A DNA stretch of 64,000 nucleotides from Cellulophaga sp. 20_2_10 (GCF_023476645.1 NZ_JAMCOJ010000004.1:248001-312000); one strand, 5' to 3'. Counted from the stretch's first letter, positions 10,401-17,972 are shown. Numbers and translations: made by a program. Notes: generated from the letters alone by a model not told the origin.

Positions 10401-12867
10401 TAATTTAATTGTAAGAGTAGAAGCTTTAGCTTCTCCGTTTTGTGATACAACAAGTAATACAGCACCAGTTAGATCTCCAGATAGAGGCTTGACTTTAGTG
10501 CCAGATCAAACATCTAATGTTACTTGTGCTATACCAGGATTAGGAGAAATTACAGCAACTGCAGATGGTGGTTGGGGTACTTATGAATATCAATTGGAAA
10601 AAGAAACAGCAACAGCAGGTACATTTACTATAGAGGTTCCTTTTGCTTCATCTAATATTTTTAGTGATTTATCTGAAGGGAATTATAGAGTTAGTACCAG
10701 AGATTCTGGTGGCTGTGTTATTTTTGAAGATATTCGATTAAGTTTACCTGTTGCAATTAATGCCGATATAGAAATTGTGCAACCTTTACTTTGTCCAGGA
10801 GCAAATGATGGTGTTATACGTGCATTTAATGTTAGTGGTGGTGAAGATTTAGACGGAGATGGAGAAGAGTATTTATTTCAATTAAATAGATTAGATGGTC
10901 CAGGAGGCGCTATAACAAACACAAGTGGTTTACAAGAGGCGGCAAGCTTCCCTAATTTACCATCTGGTTATTATACGATTACTATTTTTGATGGGTGGAG
11001 TTGTGATTACACTACTTCAGAAATATATATTGTAGATCCAGAACCAGTAGATGCGGAATTAGTAGAGGTTACACCTCCAGGCTGTGGAGACTTAGGAAGA
11101 ATGCGACTTAGTGTTACAAACCCGGTTGCAGGAATGGAATATTTTTATAGAAGAGCAGGAACGGCAGACGCTTTTGTTAGCTTTGGTGGTCCAGATGTTT
11201 TATCAGTAATAATTACTATTCCAGATATTGATGCAGATCCGGGACCATTCCAGTACGATGTGCAAAATGGAAATGGTTGTCCAGAACAACAATCTAACGA
11301 AATTGGTTTAGATAAAGCTTTACCATTAGTTGTTGCACTAGATTTAGTAGATGCAGAAATTAAATGTCAAGGTGAAGCAACAGCTATTATTAGATCAGAA
11401 GCCTTTGGTGGTATAGGTAACTATAAATATACGTTAGTTAATAATGACTTAGGAGGTGTGCCAACAGCTCCAACAGCAGCAGATATAGTTAGACCAGAAC
11501 AAGCATCGGGTGTTTTTAGAAACCTTGGTCCTGGTACATATTATGTATACGCAACAAGTGGTGGTTGTACAGCAATATCTTCTATTATAGAAATAGAACC
11601 TAAAGTGCCTTTAGAACTAATAAGTTTAGAGACCAATCCTGTTAGTTGTACGGGTGATTTTGATGGTACTATTACCATAGAAGCTAGAGGTGGTACAGGG
11701 GAGATAAAGTTCTCTATATCAGATACATTAAGTGAGTTTTTTGTGGGTGATGTAGATCCTAATACAATAACATTTAGAGATTTAGCACCAGGTACATACT
11801 CAATTTTAGTACAAGATGAGGTTGGTTGTAGCATACTTAGAGAAATTACAGTTACAGAGCCAGAAACACTTATAGTTGCAGATGTAGATACAACACCAGA
11901 ATTGTGTATAAACGCAGCAGATGGTACAGCAACTTTAACTATTAATGGTGGTACTCCTTTTGTAGATCCAGTAACTGGAGATACGTATTATGAAACTAGT
12001 TTAAATTCATCTGATGATGCAGATTTTGTAAGAAATGATAGTTTGTTCTTTGATAATTTGGTTGGTGGAGAAACGTATGTAGTATTTATAAGAGACGCTA
12101 ATTTATGTGATACCAATGCTATAATTAATATAGATTATGGTGTAGATTTAAGTGCAACTCCTATTATAGAATACGGGTGTAGAGGTATTTTCCCTTTTAG
12201 TACTGTAACTATAGATATGGCAGATAAGAGCTTAATGTCTAACCTAATGTTTTCTTTAGATGTAGATGATTTAACTTTAGCGACAACGCAAAATGTGTTC
12301 GGAGACTTAGCGCCAGATACTACGCATACGGTTTATATATACCATAGTAATGGTTGTTCTACTTCTGTAGATTTTACATTAGATGCTTATAACCCATTAT
12401 CATTATCAGCAATTAAAACAGGTCCAAATGAGATTACTGCTTTAGCAGAAGGTGGTTATGGAGGATATACATTTTTCTTCCAAGGAAACTCACAAGGAAA
12501 TGATAATATATACACTTTAAATGAAGATGATGCAGTTACTATACGTGTAGAAGATGCACAAGGTTGTGTAGCAGAGGTGGTATTAGAATTTAAATTTACA
12601 GGAAGAATTGAAATTCCTAATTTCTTTACTCCTAACGGAGATAATGAAAATGATAAATGGGCACCAACGAACCGAGAATTTTTCCCTGACATAGAAATTA
12701 TTATTTATGATAGATATGGTAGGGTAGTAGCTAGGTTAGATGATGTTACTGCTTGGGATGGTACTTATGAAGGTAAAGAGGTACCAACAGGAGATTACTG
12801 GTATGTAATTAATGCAAATGATAAAGAGAAACAACGTTATGTTGGTCACTTTACATTGTATAGATAA
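4441..12867 (+). CDS. Giant SprB-repeat cell-surface protein, T9SS type B
   Basis: Predicted secreted surface protein or adhesin of 2808 residues. The N-terminus has a hydrophobic export signal (about residues 7-27). After a unique region of roughly 195 residues come about 28 imperfect repeats of 75-110 residues, to about residue 2715. Most repeats open with a cysteine, then DG.I.....GG...Y.YS, and close with LxxGxYxxxVxDxxGC; this is the SprB-repeat pattern of gliding adhesins. Residues 2723-2808 (IPNFFTPNGDNENDKW onward) form a gliding-motility-associated C-terminal domain, the type B sorting signal of T9SS. Type B proteins usually need a SprF/PorP partner; none is adjacent, but one is encoded 5 kb away at 17973. 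It is shorter than F. johnsoniae SprB (about 6500 residues) and lacks the sprCD neighbours, so I do not call it sprB. A strong terminator follows directly. Confidence 0.88.
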   Translation: MQPSKQRLALYAILLIFGLVVCSTAIANPKIYGFITDVISLNDETFKELTTEDKIEIPKDVKTSFSSIPKEQTSEQSTLTAPVMFATIINGADLEETCSIDNSTLAKFFLCGTGDDRTVSLSTSGSSYVWQKLGAGCTFVGTDNCPTYSTTCSSNWVTVGNSSTFFLDASNAGVAGEYRVRVNSGVYYHFKVSSNPLDPQITSKNIICGNSGNIEVTNVPAGYEYSLNSSTGPFQDSPSFDITVAGDYQVFAQLKDAPATSCIFPSEIITISEESMTVDVTKTDIICSGEKGNVGVTVSGATGFYSYRLLKGGVTLDTFGPSANTSHTFNNLGSGTYTVQVETNDCNVTVTEIAGDPIIIGNGLAPIDATAFATDSFGCGATSVDVTLDVAGGTSPYRYSLDGGGTYSSTFASSVVFAVSTAGTYNILIEDVNGCSKNAAVEVQNIPPPVFNVTTEDANCGGADNGRLTINVTNSNGYMLEYSNDNGATFKNGNVFSNLAPGAYNVVIRYQQDTFVCSTAPVAVTIGTPSSIISSATVTADPNCANENGGEITFAAASGGTGPYEYSIGSGFILGTTVFPGLSQGSTYTPQIRDANGCVETLADITFTALNKPTDIDFTVSSIDCATGTASVTLAVTGGGTITNYEILAPSAVANGGSNVFTGLGIGSYTFRVTDAGGCSYTESFAINDISSIKATAQLQDNVTCVGGTDGRGRYVVDGFTSTYTYQIDANPAVTGQTGKFINVNGLAAGTYTITVTDDDTSCVETATLTINEPTTALAMAPTLTPMSCANNNRGSIRANATGGWGGYTYTLDIPGTLSDIGPRSNPNFTGLSDAGNYVLTVEDSEGCTTSFNFTLTSLSSPSLIINSGASDFCFDSTDAASINVTASGGDGNYEYRVNYGAWFAGTATEDIPAPGPGSYVIQVRDGNGCTDMVFRNIRPQTTTTVAIQKELTCSLVPADGDAEIRVNIANGNTPYQTYEVSYNGGAYTAPVSIAGSSFVYTTALPGTYQFRIVDNETCAVETNVITLNPTEVIAATANVTDPTCGDDSTGSVELIPDTTIGVAPYEYSTDNSTYTNQPVFSNLSPGNYTYYVRDSRGCNIPVNFTVGPAAPAVDATVDFTPPTCGIVPADGAINVTAVSNGTAPFTYTLLDTAGNVLAVVGPTAATTANFPGLAEGDYVVETTDASSCEDRDVVILRQNSLTITPIPTPGPDCSTAFTFMVDIAGGTAPYLIGLVGETLVSPNVDADTHDFTGQVEYGITYFVEVVDALGCRYIQQIDPLPTLDPLTVTATSSAASCATPDDADVNYVIDGLPNGSDIIISLTNTDTGAVISGPTTITNVTFPYTGSFTNLPIGNYQVIVTEDTGTANYCNASALVSITNDNPTPVVERNTNANCLNLNGQLVLRGVGGSPAYTFGVVPTGDPAPTLTTNNVYDLPVGTYDVYIEDSKGCSTILTGVVIDADPDLADPTVDVTNQCNAVANYTIDVTSPLTTPGGPETTFQYDIGNGFQDSPNFVVPNAGTYTVTVRNGNGCTSTTTVEVFDFFSISASATSEPSCNNADGIVKVETTGGSGNFRYELNDGSTTTTHEPTDTDPEIFTGLAPGSYSITVTDLNSNTIPLCSDIATVEIITVNTPDIANTFVEDVSCNGASDGSITVELDPASATDAPFTYNIYVGGSTTPLQSIIDATFENLAPGTYQVEVVSDRGCSDRSLDILVEEPTVLEVTPVAPDFTCNPSASSFSTTTITIYTDDNGDGTGTPTGNGSYSYSLNDGTPFYDGTNFQSSNTFEIIDSGGDQTIDVIVRDGEGCETTETITILAPTDLTFNFNLLNGITCDATGSGASAGQLEIIIDQGPGNYEVEVLPLGSQPAKLSNGTDRVVWDVDVPGDYIFAVRDIDKGACLFVTPTFNVPDFNIIEAVIGEVKPVSCFGASDGEISIEVNNYSGAYNYEVFLVDATGTEVTTGVTGSFDTTAPIATPEIITGLPAGNLIVRVEALASPFCDTTSNTAPVRSPDRGLTLVPDQTSNVTCAIPGLGEITATADGGWGTYEYQLEKETATAGTFTIEVPFASSNIFSDLSEGNYRVSTRDSGGCVIFEDIRLSLPVAINADIEIVQPLLCPGANDGVIRAFNVSGGEDLDGDGEEYLFQLNRLDGPGGAITNTSGLQEAASFPNLPSGYYTITIFDGWSCDYTTSEIYIVDPEPVDAELVEVTPPGCGDLGRMRLSVTNPVAGMEYFYRRAGTADAFVSFGGPDVLSVIITIPDIDADPGPFQYDVQNGNGCPEQQSNEIGLDKALPLVVALDLVDAEIKCQGEATAIIRSEAFGGIGNYKYTLVNNDLGGVPTAPTAADIVRPEQASGVFRNLGPGTYYVYATSGGCTAISSIIEIEPKVPLELISLETNPVSCTGDFDGTITIEARGGTGEIKFSISDTLSEFFVGDVDPNTITFRDLAPGTYSILVQDEVGCSILREITVTEPETLIVADVDTTPELCINAADGTATLTINGGTPFVDPVTGDTYYETSLNSSDDADFVRNDSLFFDNLVGGETYVVFIRDANLCDTNAIINIDYGVDLSATPIIEYGCRGIFPFSTVTIDMADKSLMSNLMFSLDVDDLTLATTQNVFGDLAPDTTHTVYIYHSNGCSTSVDFTLDAYNPLSLSAIKTGPNEITALAEGGYGGYTFFFQGNSQGNDNIYTLNEDDAVTIRVEDAQGCVAEVVLEFKFTGRIEIPNFFTPNGDNENDKWAPTNREFFPDIEIIIYDRYGRVVARLDDVTAWDGTYEGKEVPTGDYWYVINANDKEKQRYVGHFTLYR
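5040..12590 (+). repeat. Array of about 28 SprB-like protein repeats
   Basis: The coding region is an array of divergent repeats of about 88 residues, each bounded by two cysteines: one near the start, and one in a closing D.xGC motif such as DANGC, DAGGC, DSEGC, DGNGC or DSRGC. Copies differ enough that DNA identity is modest, which suggests old duplication rather than recent expansion. The paired cysteines could form a disulfide in each repeat after export; this is inference. Confidence 0.8.
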
Positions 12868-12881
12868 ACAATAAAATAAAA

Positions 12882-12906
12882 AAAAAGGCGCTTTTAGCGC
12901 CTTTTT
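12882..12906 (+). terminator. Strong rho-independent terminator
   Basis: A perfect 10-bp stem (AAAAAGGCGC/GCGCCTTTTT) with a TTTTA loop begins 15 bases after the giant gene stop. The T run is part of the right arm. It separates the giant gene from the hemolysin III-like gene. Confidence 0.9.
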
Positions 12907-12931
12907 CATTTTATAACATTAAACAATATGG

Positions 12932-12939
12932 TAATTTTG
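12932..12939 (+). promoter_or_regulatory. Candidate -7 box for hemolysin III-like gene
   Basis: TAATTTTG matches TAnnTTTG exactly and lies 20 bases before the ATG at 12960, just after the upstream terminator. No -33 box is obvious. Confidence 0.42.
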
Positions 12940-12959
12940 CAATTCACTTTAAAGAAATT

Positions 12960-13568
12960 ATGAAAGAAGAAAAGTTAAATACAGCATCGCATGCTATTGG
13001 TGTTATTTTAGGAATAATAGGGCTGTTTTTACTATTGTTTTTTAATACTAATAAAACAACATTTGCAGTATTTAGTCTTATAGTTTATGGTATTTCTATT
13101 ATTTTGCTTTACACAGCATCTACCTTATACCACGCAGCTACAGATCTTGTTTTAAAAGAGAAGTATAGAATTTTAGATCACAGTAGTATTTATGTTTTAA
13201 TAGCAGGTACATATACGCCAGTTGCACTAATTACGCTAGAGAATGGTAATGGTTGGCTTATCTTTTGGGTTGTTTGGGGTATTGCCTTGGTAGGTATTAT
13301 TTTAAAGCTTTTTTTTACAGGTAAATATGAGGCTGTTTCGTTATTACTGTATTTAGCAATGGGTTGGCTAATTATACTAGACTATGCTAATTTGGTAGCA
13401 AGTATTAGTGCTACTTCATTAAACCTGTTAATGATAGGCGGTATGTTCTATACTGTAGGTATAATTTTTTATGCTGTTAAAAAAATACCTTACAATCATT
13501 TTATATGGCATTTATTTGTGCTGGGCGGTAGTATTGCTCATTTCTTTTTTATTCTACGTTTAATATAA
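12960..13568 (+). CDS. Hemolysin III family (PAQR-type) membrane protein
   Basis: A 202-residue integral membrane protein with seven hydrophobic segments. It carries the hallmarks of the hemolysin III/TrhA/PAQR family: SHAIG near the N-terminus (residues 10-14), STLYHA (about 53-58), DHSSIYVLIAGTYTP (about 77-91) and a C-terminal HLFVLGGSIAHF. These conserved histidines, aspartate and serine are thought to bind a metal in the family. Despite the name, most members are not shown to be toxins; the E. coli member has been linked to membrane energetics and fluidity. The gene lies alone between a terminator and convergent DUF4268. Confidence 0.88.
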   Translation: MKEEKLNTASHAIGVILGIIGLFLLLFFNTNKTTFAVFSLIVYGISIILLYTASTLYHAATDLVLKEKYRILDHSSIYVLIAGTYTPVALITLENGNGWLIFWVVWGIALVGIILKLFFTGKYEAVSLLLYLAMGWLIILDYANLVASISATSLNLLMIGGMFYTVGIIFYAVKKIPYNHFIWHLFVLGGSIAHFFFILRLI

Positions 13569-13592
13569 CGTTTATCTAAATAAAAATAGAGA

Positions 13593-14021
13593 TTAGTATC
13601 TAATTACATCACTATAATCTTCAAAGAAAGCTTCAAACTGTAGCATATTTTCTTTAAAAAAAACCATAGTTTCTTGCCACGTATTTTTGTTGTGTATGCT
13701 TACGTTTTCTTTTATCACATAAATTCTAGAAATCTCTTTTTTGTTTTCTAAAACATAAGAATCTTCAAAAATTGCATTGGGTAAAAAGCTAGATGTAACT
13801 ACTGTTTTTAAAGAAATTAATTTCTCCCAAGTATCTATTTGTTTTTCTAAATCTGTATGTTCTAAATCTAAAGATACCATTGCGGTATTTTTATCAAAAT
13901 AAAACTTAAAAGATAAATTCTTGATTTTGGTATTGTACAAAATCCATTTTCTAGGAAAAGACTTTCCAAAAGAAATCCAGAACTCTTCTCTTAGCCTTTT
14001 AGACTCTTCTCTACTAAACAT
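13593..14021 (-). CDS. DUF4268 domain-containing protein
   Basis: A 142-residue soluble protein without a signal peptide or membrane segment. The whole length resembles stand-alone DUF4268 proteins of Flavobacteria, seen in the opening REESKRLREEFWISFGKSFPR, the IKNLSFKFYFD segment and the ending FFKENMLQFEAFFEDYSDV. The function is unknown; the domain is sometimes discussed alongside nuclease-like proteins, but I see no catalytic motif here. It starts one base after the ZIP transporter stop, so the two are probably co-transcribed. Confidence 0.72.
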   Translation of the reverse strand: MFSREESKRLREEFWISFGKSFPRKWILYNTKIKNLSFKFYFDKNTAMVSLDLEHTDLEKQIDTWEKLISLKTVVTSSFLPNAIFEDSYVLENKKEISRIYVIKENVSIHNKNTWQETMVFFKENMLQFEAFFEDYSDVIRY

Positions 14022-14022
14022 A

Positions 14023-14700
14023 TTAGATAAAATAAGCTATGGTTATGCCTAGTATAATAACAACTAGTTTTCTAAGGTTAAATTTGTGACCTTCAGAACT
14101 CTCAAACAAAATAACAGTAGATATGTGTAATAAAACACCAATAACTAAAGCTGTTATTTGTATATGGTACGTTTGTAAAAAAGTCAGGCTATTAGCTAAT
14201 AAACTTCCTAATGGAGTCATTATTGCAAATAAACTAATAAATAATATTGCTTGTGCTAACTTTATTTTAGAGTTAAGTAAAAAGATACTTAAGATAATTG
14301 CAATTGGAATTTTATGTACCAGAATACCATAAATAAAATTATGGTTGTGGTGATGCCCTAACGGCATACCTTCTAGTAAAGAATGTATAGATAAGCTTAA
14401 AAAAAGCATCCAAGGTAAATTAACACTCTCGGTGTTTAAATGTACATGGCCGTGCTCTGCGCCTTTAGAGAAAAACTCTAAAAATATTTGTAAAAGAATC
14501 CCCAACATAATAAAGACTCCAATTTCTTTAGAATCTCCGTGTTCATAGACTTCCGGGAAAAGTTCAAAAACGGTAATAGCTAATAAAAAAGCACCGCTAA
14601 AAGCGAGTAGCAATTTAAATATTTCTTTATTTTTAGGCTTAGTTATATAAACAAAAATAAAACTAAGTAATACACCAAGAATGGGTAAAATGTAGATCAT
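14023..14700 (-). CDS. ZIP family divalent metal transporter
   Basis: Inner-membrane importer for zinc or another divalent metal, with about eight hydrophobic segments. The family motifs are HSLLEGMPLG (transmembrane segment IV) and HKIPIAI (segment V), whose histidines and glutamate form the metal site. A histidine-rich loop (GAEHGHVH) lies before segment IV and another (GHHHNHN) after it. The frame is open up to 14751, but I place the start at 14700 (MIYILPILGV). The upstream extension is not hydrophobic, and it would run over the palindrome and promoter region. The operator-like palindrome at 14722-14737 is 22 bases upstream, consistent with metal-responsive control. Confidence 0.85.
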   Translation of the reverse strand: MIYILPILGVLLSFIFVYITKPKNKEIFKLLLAFSGAFLLAITVFELFPEVYEHGDSKEIGVFIMLGILLQIFLEFFSKGAEHGHVHLNTESVNLPWMLFLSLSIHSLLEGMPLGHHHNHNFIYGILVHKIPIAIILSIFLLNSKIKLAQAILFISLFAIMTPLGSLLANSLTFLQTYHIQITALVIGVLLHISTVILFESSEGHKFNLRKLVVIILGITIAYFI

Positions 14701-14721
14701 ATTAAATATGGATGTTACACA

Positions 14722-14737
14722 ATTTTGTCGACAAAAT
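14722..14737. promoter_or_regulatory. 16-bp perfect palindrome, candidate operator
   Basis: ATTTTGTCGACAAAAT is a perfect dyad, partly extended by TTAC on the left and GTAA on the right with uneven spacing. It lies between the divergent ZIP and methyltransferase genes, just downstream of the minus-strand -7 box. That placement suits a repressor of the metal transporter, such as an MntR/DtxR- or Fur-type protein. The regulator is not in the window. Confidence 0.55.
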
Positions 14738-14748
14738 GTAATAAGGGG

Positions 14749-14756
14749 CAAAATTA
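14749..14756 (-). promoter_or_regulatory. Candidate -7 box for ZIP gene
   Basis: On the minus strand this reads TAATTTTG, an exact TAnnTTTG match. It would start transcription just upstream of the palindrome, about 45 bases before the ZIP start at 14700. No -33 box is clear. Confidence 0.42.
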
Positions 14757-14759
14757 ATG

Positions 14760-14767
14760 TATTTTTG
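14760..14767 (+). promoter_or_regulatory. Candidate -7 box for rRNA methyltransferase
   Basis: TATTTTTG matches the -7 consensus exactly. It overlaps the first codons of the longest possible ORF (ATG at 14757). This supports using the later ATG at 14787 as the real start. Confidence 0.45.
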
Positions 14768-14786
14768 CGTATTCTTTAATATACCT

Positions 14787-15950
14787 ATGGATAATTATAA
14801 AATGATAGCCAAAACCTTATTTGGTTTTGAAGAGATTTTAGCAAAAGAATTGCGCAACTTAGGCGCAGTAAATGTAAAAGAAGGGGTACGTTGTGTCTTT
14901 TTTGAAGGCGATAAGGGGTTTATGTACAAAGCTAACCTGTGTTTACGTACAGCAATAAAAATTATAAAACCAGTAAAGTCTTTTCAGGTTTATAACGAAC
15001 AAGATTTGTATAGAAAAATTTATGCAATAGATTGGGGAGAGTATTTAACTACGGATACTACTTTTGCTATAGATACGACCATAAAGTCTGATATGTTTAC
15101 GCACTCTTTATATGTATCACAAAAGGTAAAAGATGCTATTGTAGATAAATTTAGAGATACAGAAGGAGAAAGACCTAGTGTCGATGTTAAATTCCCAGAC
15201 ATGCGTTTTAACATACATATACAAAATGAAACTTGTAATGTTGCCATAGATACTTCTGGTAGATCTTTACACCAACGAGGTTATAGAACAGCAACAAACA
15301 TAGCGCCTATTAACGAAGTTTTAGCAGCTGGTTGTTTGTTATTAAGCGGATGGGATGGTCAATGTAACTTTATAGATCCTATGTGTGGTAGTGGTACTTT
15401 TTTAACGGAAGCAGCAATGATTGCTTGTAATATACCGGCTAACATAAATAGAAAAGAATTTGCCTTTGAAAAGTGGTCTGATTTTGATGAAGATTTATTT
15501 GAAAAAATCGTAGATAGCAGTTTAAGTAAAACTAGAGATTTTAAATTTGAAATTAAAGGGTTTGATAAAGCTCCGTCTGCTGTTAAAAAAGCAATAGACA
15601 ATGTTGAAAATGCTAACCTAACAGACTATATCTCTGTAGAGCGTAAAAACTTCTTTGAAACAGAAAAGGAAACTGAAGGTCAGTTGCATATGGTTTTTAA
15701 TCCGCCATATGGAGAACGACTTAATATAGAAATGGAAGAGTTTTATGCTAGTATAGGGGATACATTAAAGAAGAATTACCCAGGAACAGATTCTTGGTTT
15801 ATAACCTCTAATTTAGAAGCATTAAAATACGTTGGTTTAAGACCTTCTAGAAAAATTAAAGTGTTTAATAGTCACTTAGAATCTAGATTGGTAAAATATG
15901 TAATGTACGAGGGTAGTAAAAAAGCCAAGTATAACAAGGATATGCAATAA
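14787..15950 (+). CDS. THUMP-domain RNA methyltransferase, RlmL-like
   Basis: A 387-residue class I SAM-dependent methyltransferase predicted to make an m2G base in 23S rRNA, like the N-terminal half of E. coli RlmKL. A THUMP RNA-binding domain covers roughly residues 40-150. The SAM-binding motif is DPMCGSGTFLTEAAMIACN (about residues 193-211) and the catalytic motif is NPPYGERL (about 302-309). The second, RlmK half is absent, as is usual in Bacteroidota. I choose the ATG at 14787 over 14757 because the earlier codon lies inside a promoter -7 box and conserved sequence begins at MDNYKMIAKTLFGFEE. Confidence 0.88.
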   Translation: MDNYKMIAKTLFGFEEILAKELRNLGAVNVKEGVRCVFFEGDKGFMYKANLCLRTAIKIIKPVKSFQVYNEQDLYRKIYAIDWGEYLTTDTTFAIDTTIKSDMFTHSLYVSQKVKDAIVDKFRDTEGERPSVDVKFPDMRFNIHIQNETCNVAIDTSGRSLHQRGYRTATNIAPINEVLAAGCLLLSGWDGQCNFIDPMCGSGTFLTEAAMIACNIPANINRKEFAFEKWSDFDEDLFEKIVDSSLSKTRDFKFEIKGFDKAPSAVKKAIDNVENANLTDYISVERKNFFETEKETEGQLHMVFNPPYGERLNIEMEEFYASIGDTLKKNYPGTDSWFITSNLEALKYVGLRPSRKIKVFNSHLESRLVKYVMYEGSKKAKYNKDMQ

Positions 15951-15968
15951 AACTACGAATTATAACGT

Positions 15969-16004
15969 AAAAAAGGTCAAAAACTTCTGTTTTTGACCTT
16001 TTTT
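15969..16004. terminator. Bidirectional terminator
   Basis: A perfect 16-bp stem (AAAAAAGGTCAAAAAC and its complement) with a TTCT loop lies between the convergent methyltransferase and OmpA genes. A and T tracts on opposite sides let it work on both strands. Confidence 0.9.
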
Positions 16005-16027
16005 TTAGTAAAACAGTTTTTAGTGTT

Positions 16028-17971
16028 TTACTTATTTATAATAATAAATTCTGATCTTCTGTTTATTGCGTGTTCTGTACTAGAGCACGTAACACCATTA
16101 CTACATTTGTTAAGTAGCTGAGATTCTCCAAAACCAACTCCCGTAATTTTACTAGAATCTACACCTTTAGAAATTAAATAATTTACGGTAGATTTTGCTC
16201 TTCTTTTAGATAGCCATAAATTATAGGTGTCACTTTCTGTACTATCTGTATGCGCACCAACTTCAATGGCAACAGTTGGGTTTTCTTTCATAAAGTTAGC
16301 AACCTTGTCTAAATCTGGGTAGGATGCTACTCGTAAATAGGAGCTGTTTGTATCAAAATAAATTGACTCTAATTTTAAGTAATTTGTTAAATCTGATCCG
16401 ACGGAGGTATCTGCTTTAGATTTTTCCATTTCTAATACTAAATCTTCAATTGGGTCCTTAATTCCAGGTGTGGTTACATAAATAACAGTATTCGCATATC
16501 CAGGAACTTTTGCGGTTATTTTATATTTTTTTTCGGGAAGTTCTATTTTTGATGTAAAATATCCATTTTTATTAGTTGCTGTGCCAACTACAGCATTTGT
16601 GGTATAATTATAAACTGTTATAGCTGCATTTGGTATAACATTGTTAGATTCTTTGTCTATTACGGTACCTTTTATGGTACTTGTTTTTAGCATTAAATTT
16701 GGATCGCCAATAAAACTGTAAATGTCATCGCTTCCTTTACCATTAGGTCTGTTAGATGCTAAAAAACCTTCATTTTTTGTTTCATCTATTACTATAGAAA
16801 AATCGTCTTGCCTACTATTAATACCTTTTCCCATATTATGTACACCATCTTTTTTTGTTAGATCGATATAAAAAATATCTAAACCACCCAATCCTGGGTG
16901 CCCGTCCGAAGCAAAGTACAATGTCTCGAATTCAGATATAAAAGGAAAAGTTTCTCTACCTTCTGTATTAATTTCAGCTCCTAAATTTTCAGGGGTTCCA
17001 AAACTACCATCTGTATTAATAGCTACTACAAAAATGTCTGATGCACCTAGTGTACCAGGCATATCAGAAGCAAAATAAAGTTTATCTTCTGCATAGTTTA
17101 AACTAGGGTTAGCAACAGAATATTCATCATTATTAAAAGGCAATTCGGTTACGTTTGTCCACTTTCCATTTTCTAGCGTAGCTCTGTAAATTTTAAGTCG
17201 ACTTAAACCGTTTTTATCTGGAGAAAACTTACCCTTTTCAGAGTTGTTTCTGGTAAAGTAAACCGTTTTGCCGTCTTTAGTAAAAGCGGTAGAAGACTCG
17301 TGAGTTTTAGTATTTAATTCTTTTGCAAATTTACCTTCATAGATAAAACTAGAACTGTCTTTTTTAACGGCAGTATGTAAATTTAGAAAAGGTCTGTTGT
17401 TCCACTCGTGCACATTATTTACAAGAAAACCAGTATCTCTTGCACTAGAAAAAACCAGTGTGTCTTTATAGAATGATGGTGCAAAGTCCGACTCTGCTGA
17501 GTTAGACTCTAAATTAGTTAAAATATATTTTTGTTTGATATTTTTAATGCTTTCTAAGTAATTCGATTTTTCAGTAAACTTAGAAGCTCTTAAATCTTGG
17601 TTTTTTATTTTATTAAATTGAAGCATTATTTTTTCTGCTTCTTCATAATTACCGTTAGACCTCAGCGTTTGTGCGTACTTAAATAAGTATTCGGAATCAG
17701 AATTTTTAATAGTAGGACTCATTAATTTTGCATAACAAGTGGCAGCGTCTTTATAATTGGCATTTAAGTAGTAGGCATCACCTAATTTTTTATAAATATC
17801 TAAAGAGGTTTCTCCTTTGCTAATTAATTTATTGTATTCTTTAATTGCAAGGGCATAGGCCTTAGTGTTAAAAAGTCTGTCTGCTTCTGCTAACTGTTTT
17901 GTTTGTGCAACAGCAGAAAAATGTGCAATTACAAACAAAAACATACCAATTATAATTTTATCTATTTTCAT
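16028..17971 (-). CDS. OmpA-family outer-membrane protein, PorE-like T9SS accessory
   Basis: A 647-residue envelope protein with a signal peptide ending near VAQ (residue 23). TPR-like helices (about 25-150) are followed by a WD40/PD40-like beta-propeller (about 165-400; note LYFASDGHPGLGGLDIF). A carboxypeptidase-regulatory-like fold follows (about 437-515; GTVIDKESNNVIPNAAITVY), then a C-terminal OmpA peptidoglycan-binding domain (about 535-647; GAHTDSTESDTYNLWLSKRR). This domain order is that of PorE, a T9SS component of Porphyromonas, and of many OmpA proteins next to sprF genes. It is the last gene of a giant adhesin-sprF-ompA operon, starting one base after the SprF stop. It probably anchors the adhesin or its exporter to the cell wall. 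It could be a dedicated paralogue rather than core PorE. Confidence 0.82.
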   Translation of the reverse strand: MKIDKIIIGMFLFVIAHFSAVAQTKQLAEADRLFNTKAYALAIKEYNKLISKGETSLDIYKKLGDAYYLNANYKDAATCYAKLMSPTIKNSDSEYLFKYAQTLRSNGNYEEAEKIMLQFNKIKNQDLRASKFTEKSNYLESIKNIKQKYILTNLESNSAESDFAPSFYKDTLVFSSARDTGFLVNNVHEWNNRPFLNLHTAVKKDSSSFIYEGKFAKELNTKTHESSTAFTKDGKTVYFTRNNSEKGKFSPDKNGLSRLKIYRATLENGKWTNVTELPFNNDEYSVANPSLNYAEDKLYFASDMPGTLGASDIFVVAINTDGSFGTPENLGAEINTEGRETFPFISEFETLYFASDGHPGLGGLDIFYIDLTKKDGVHNMGKGINSRQDDFSIVIDETKNEGFLASNRPNGKGSDDIYSFIGDPNLMLKTSTIKGTVIDKESNNVIPNAAITVYNYTTNAVVGTATNKNGYFTSKIELPEKKYKITAKVPGYANTVIYVTTPGIKDPIEDLVLEMEKSKADTSVGSDLTNYLKLESIYFDTNSSYLRVASYPDLDKVANFMKENPTVAIEVGAHTDSTESDTYNLWLSKRRAKSTVNYLISKGVDSSKITGVGFGESQLLNKCSNGVTCSSTEHAINRRSEFIIINK

Positions 17972-17972
17972 A

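Noticed and set aside
4441-12867. Calling the first giant gene sprB
   Set aside because: It has the repeat type and sorting domain, but its length is less than half of SprB and the sprC, sprD and sprF neighbours are missing, so only the family is claimed.
14701-14751. Longer N-terminus for the ZIP transporter (start at 14751)
   Set aside because: The extension translates the palindrome and promoter region and is not a membrane segment; MIYILPILGV at 14700 is a normal ZIP start.
14757-14786. Longer N-terminus for the rRNA methyltransferase (ATG at 14757)
   Set aside because: An exact -7 promoter box overlaps these codons and the added residues (MYFCVFFNIP) do not resemble the family start.
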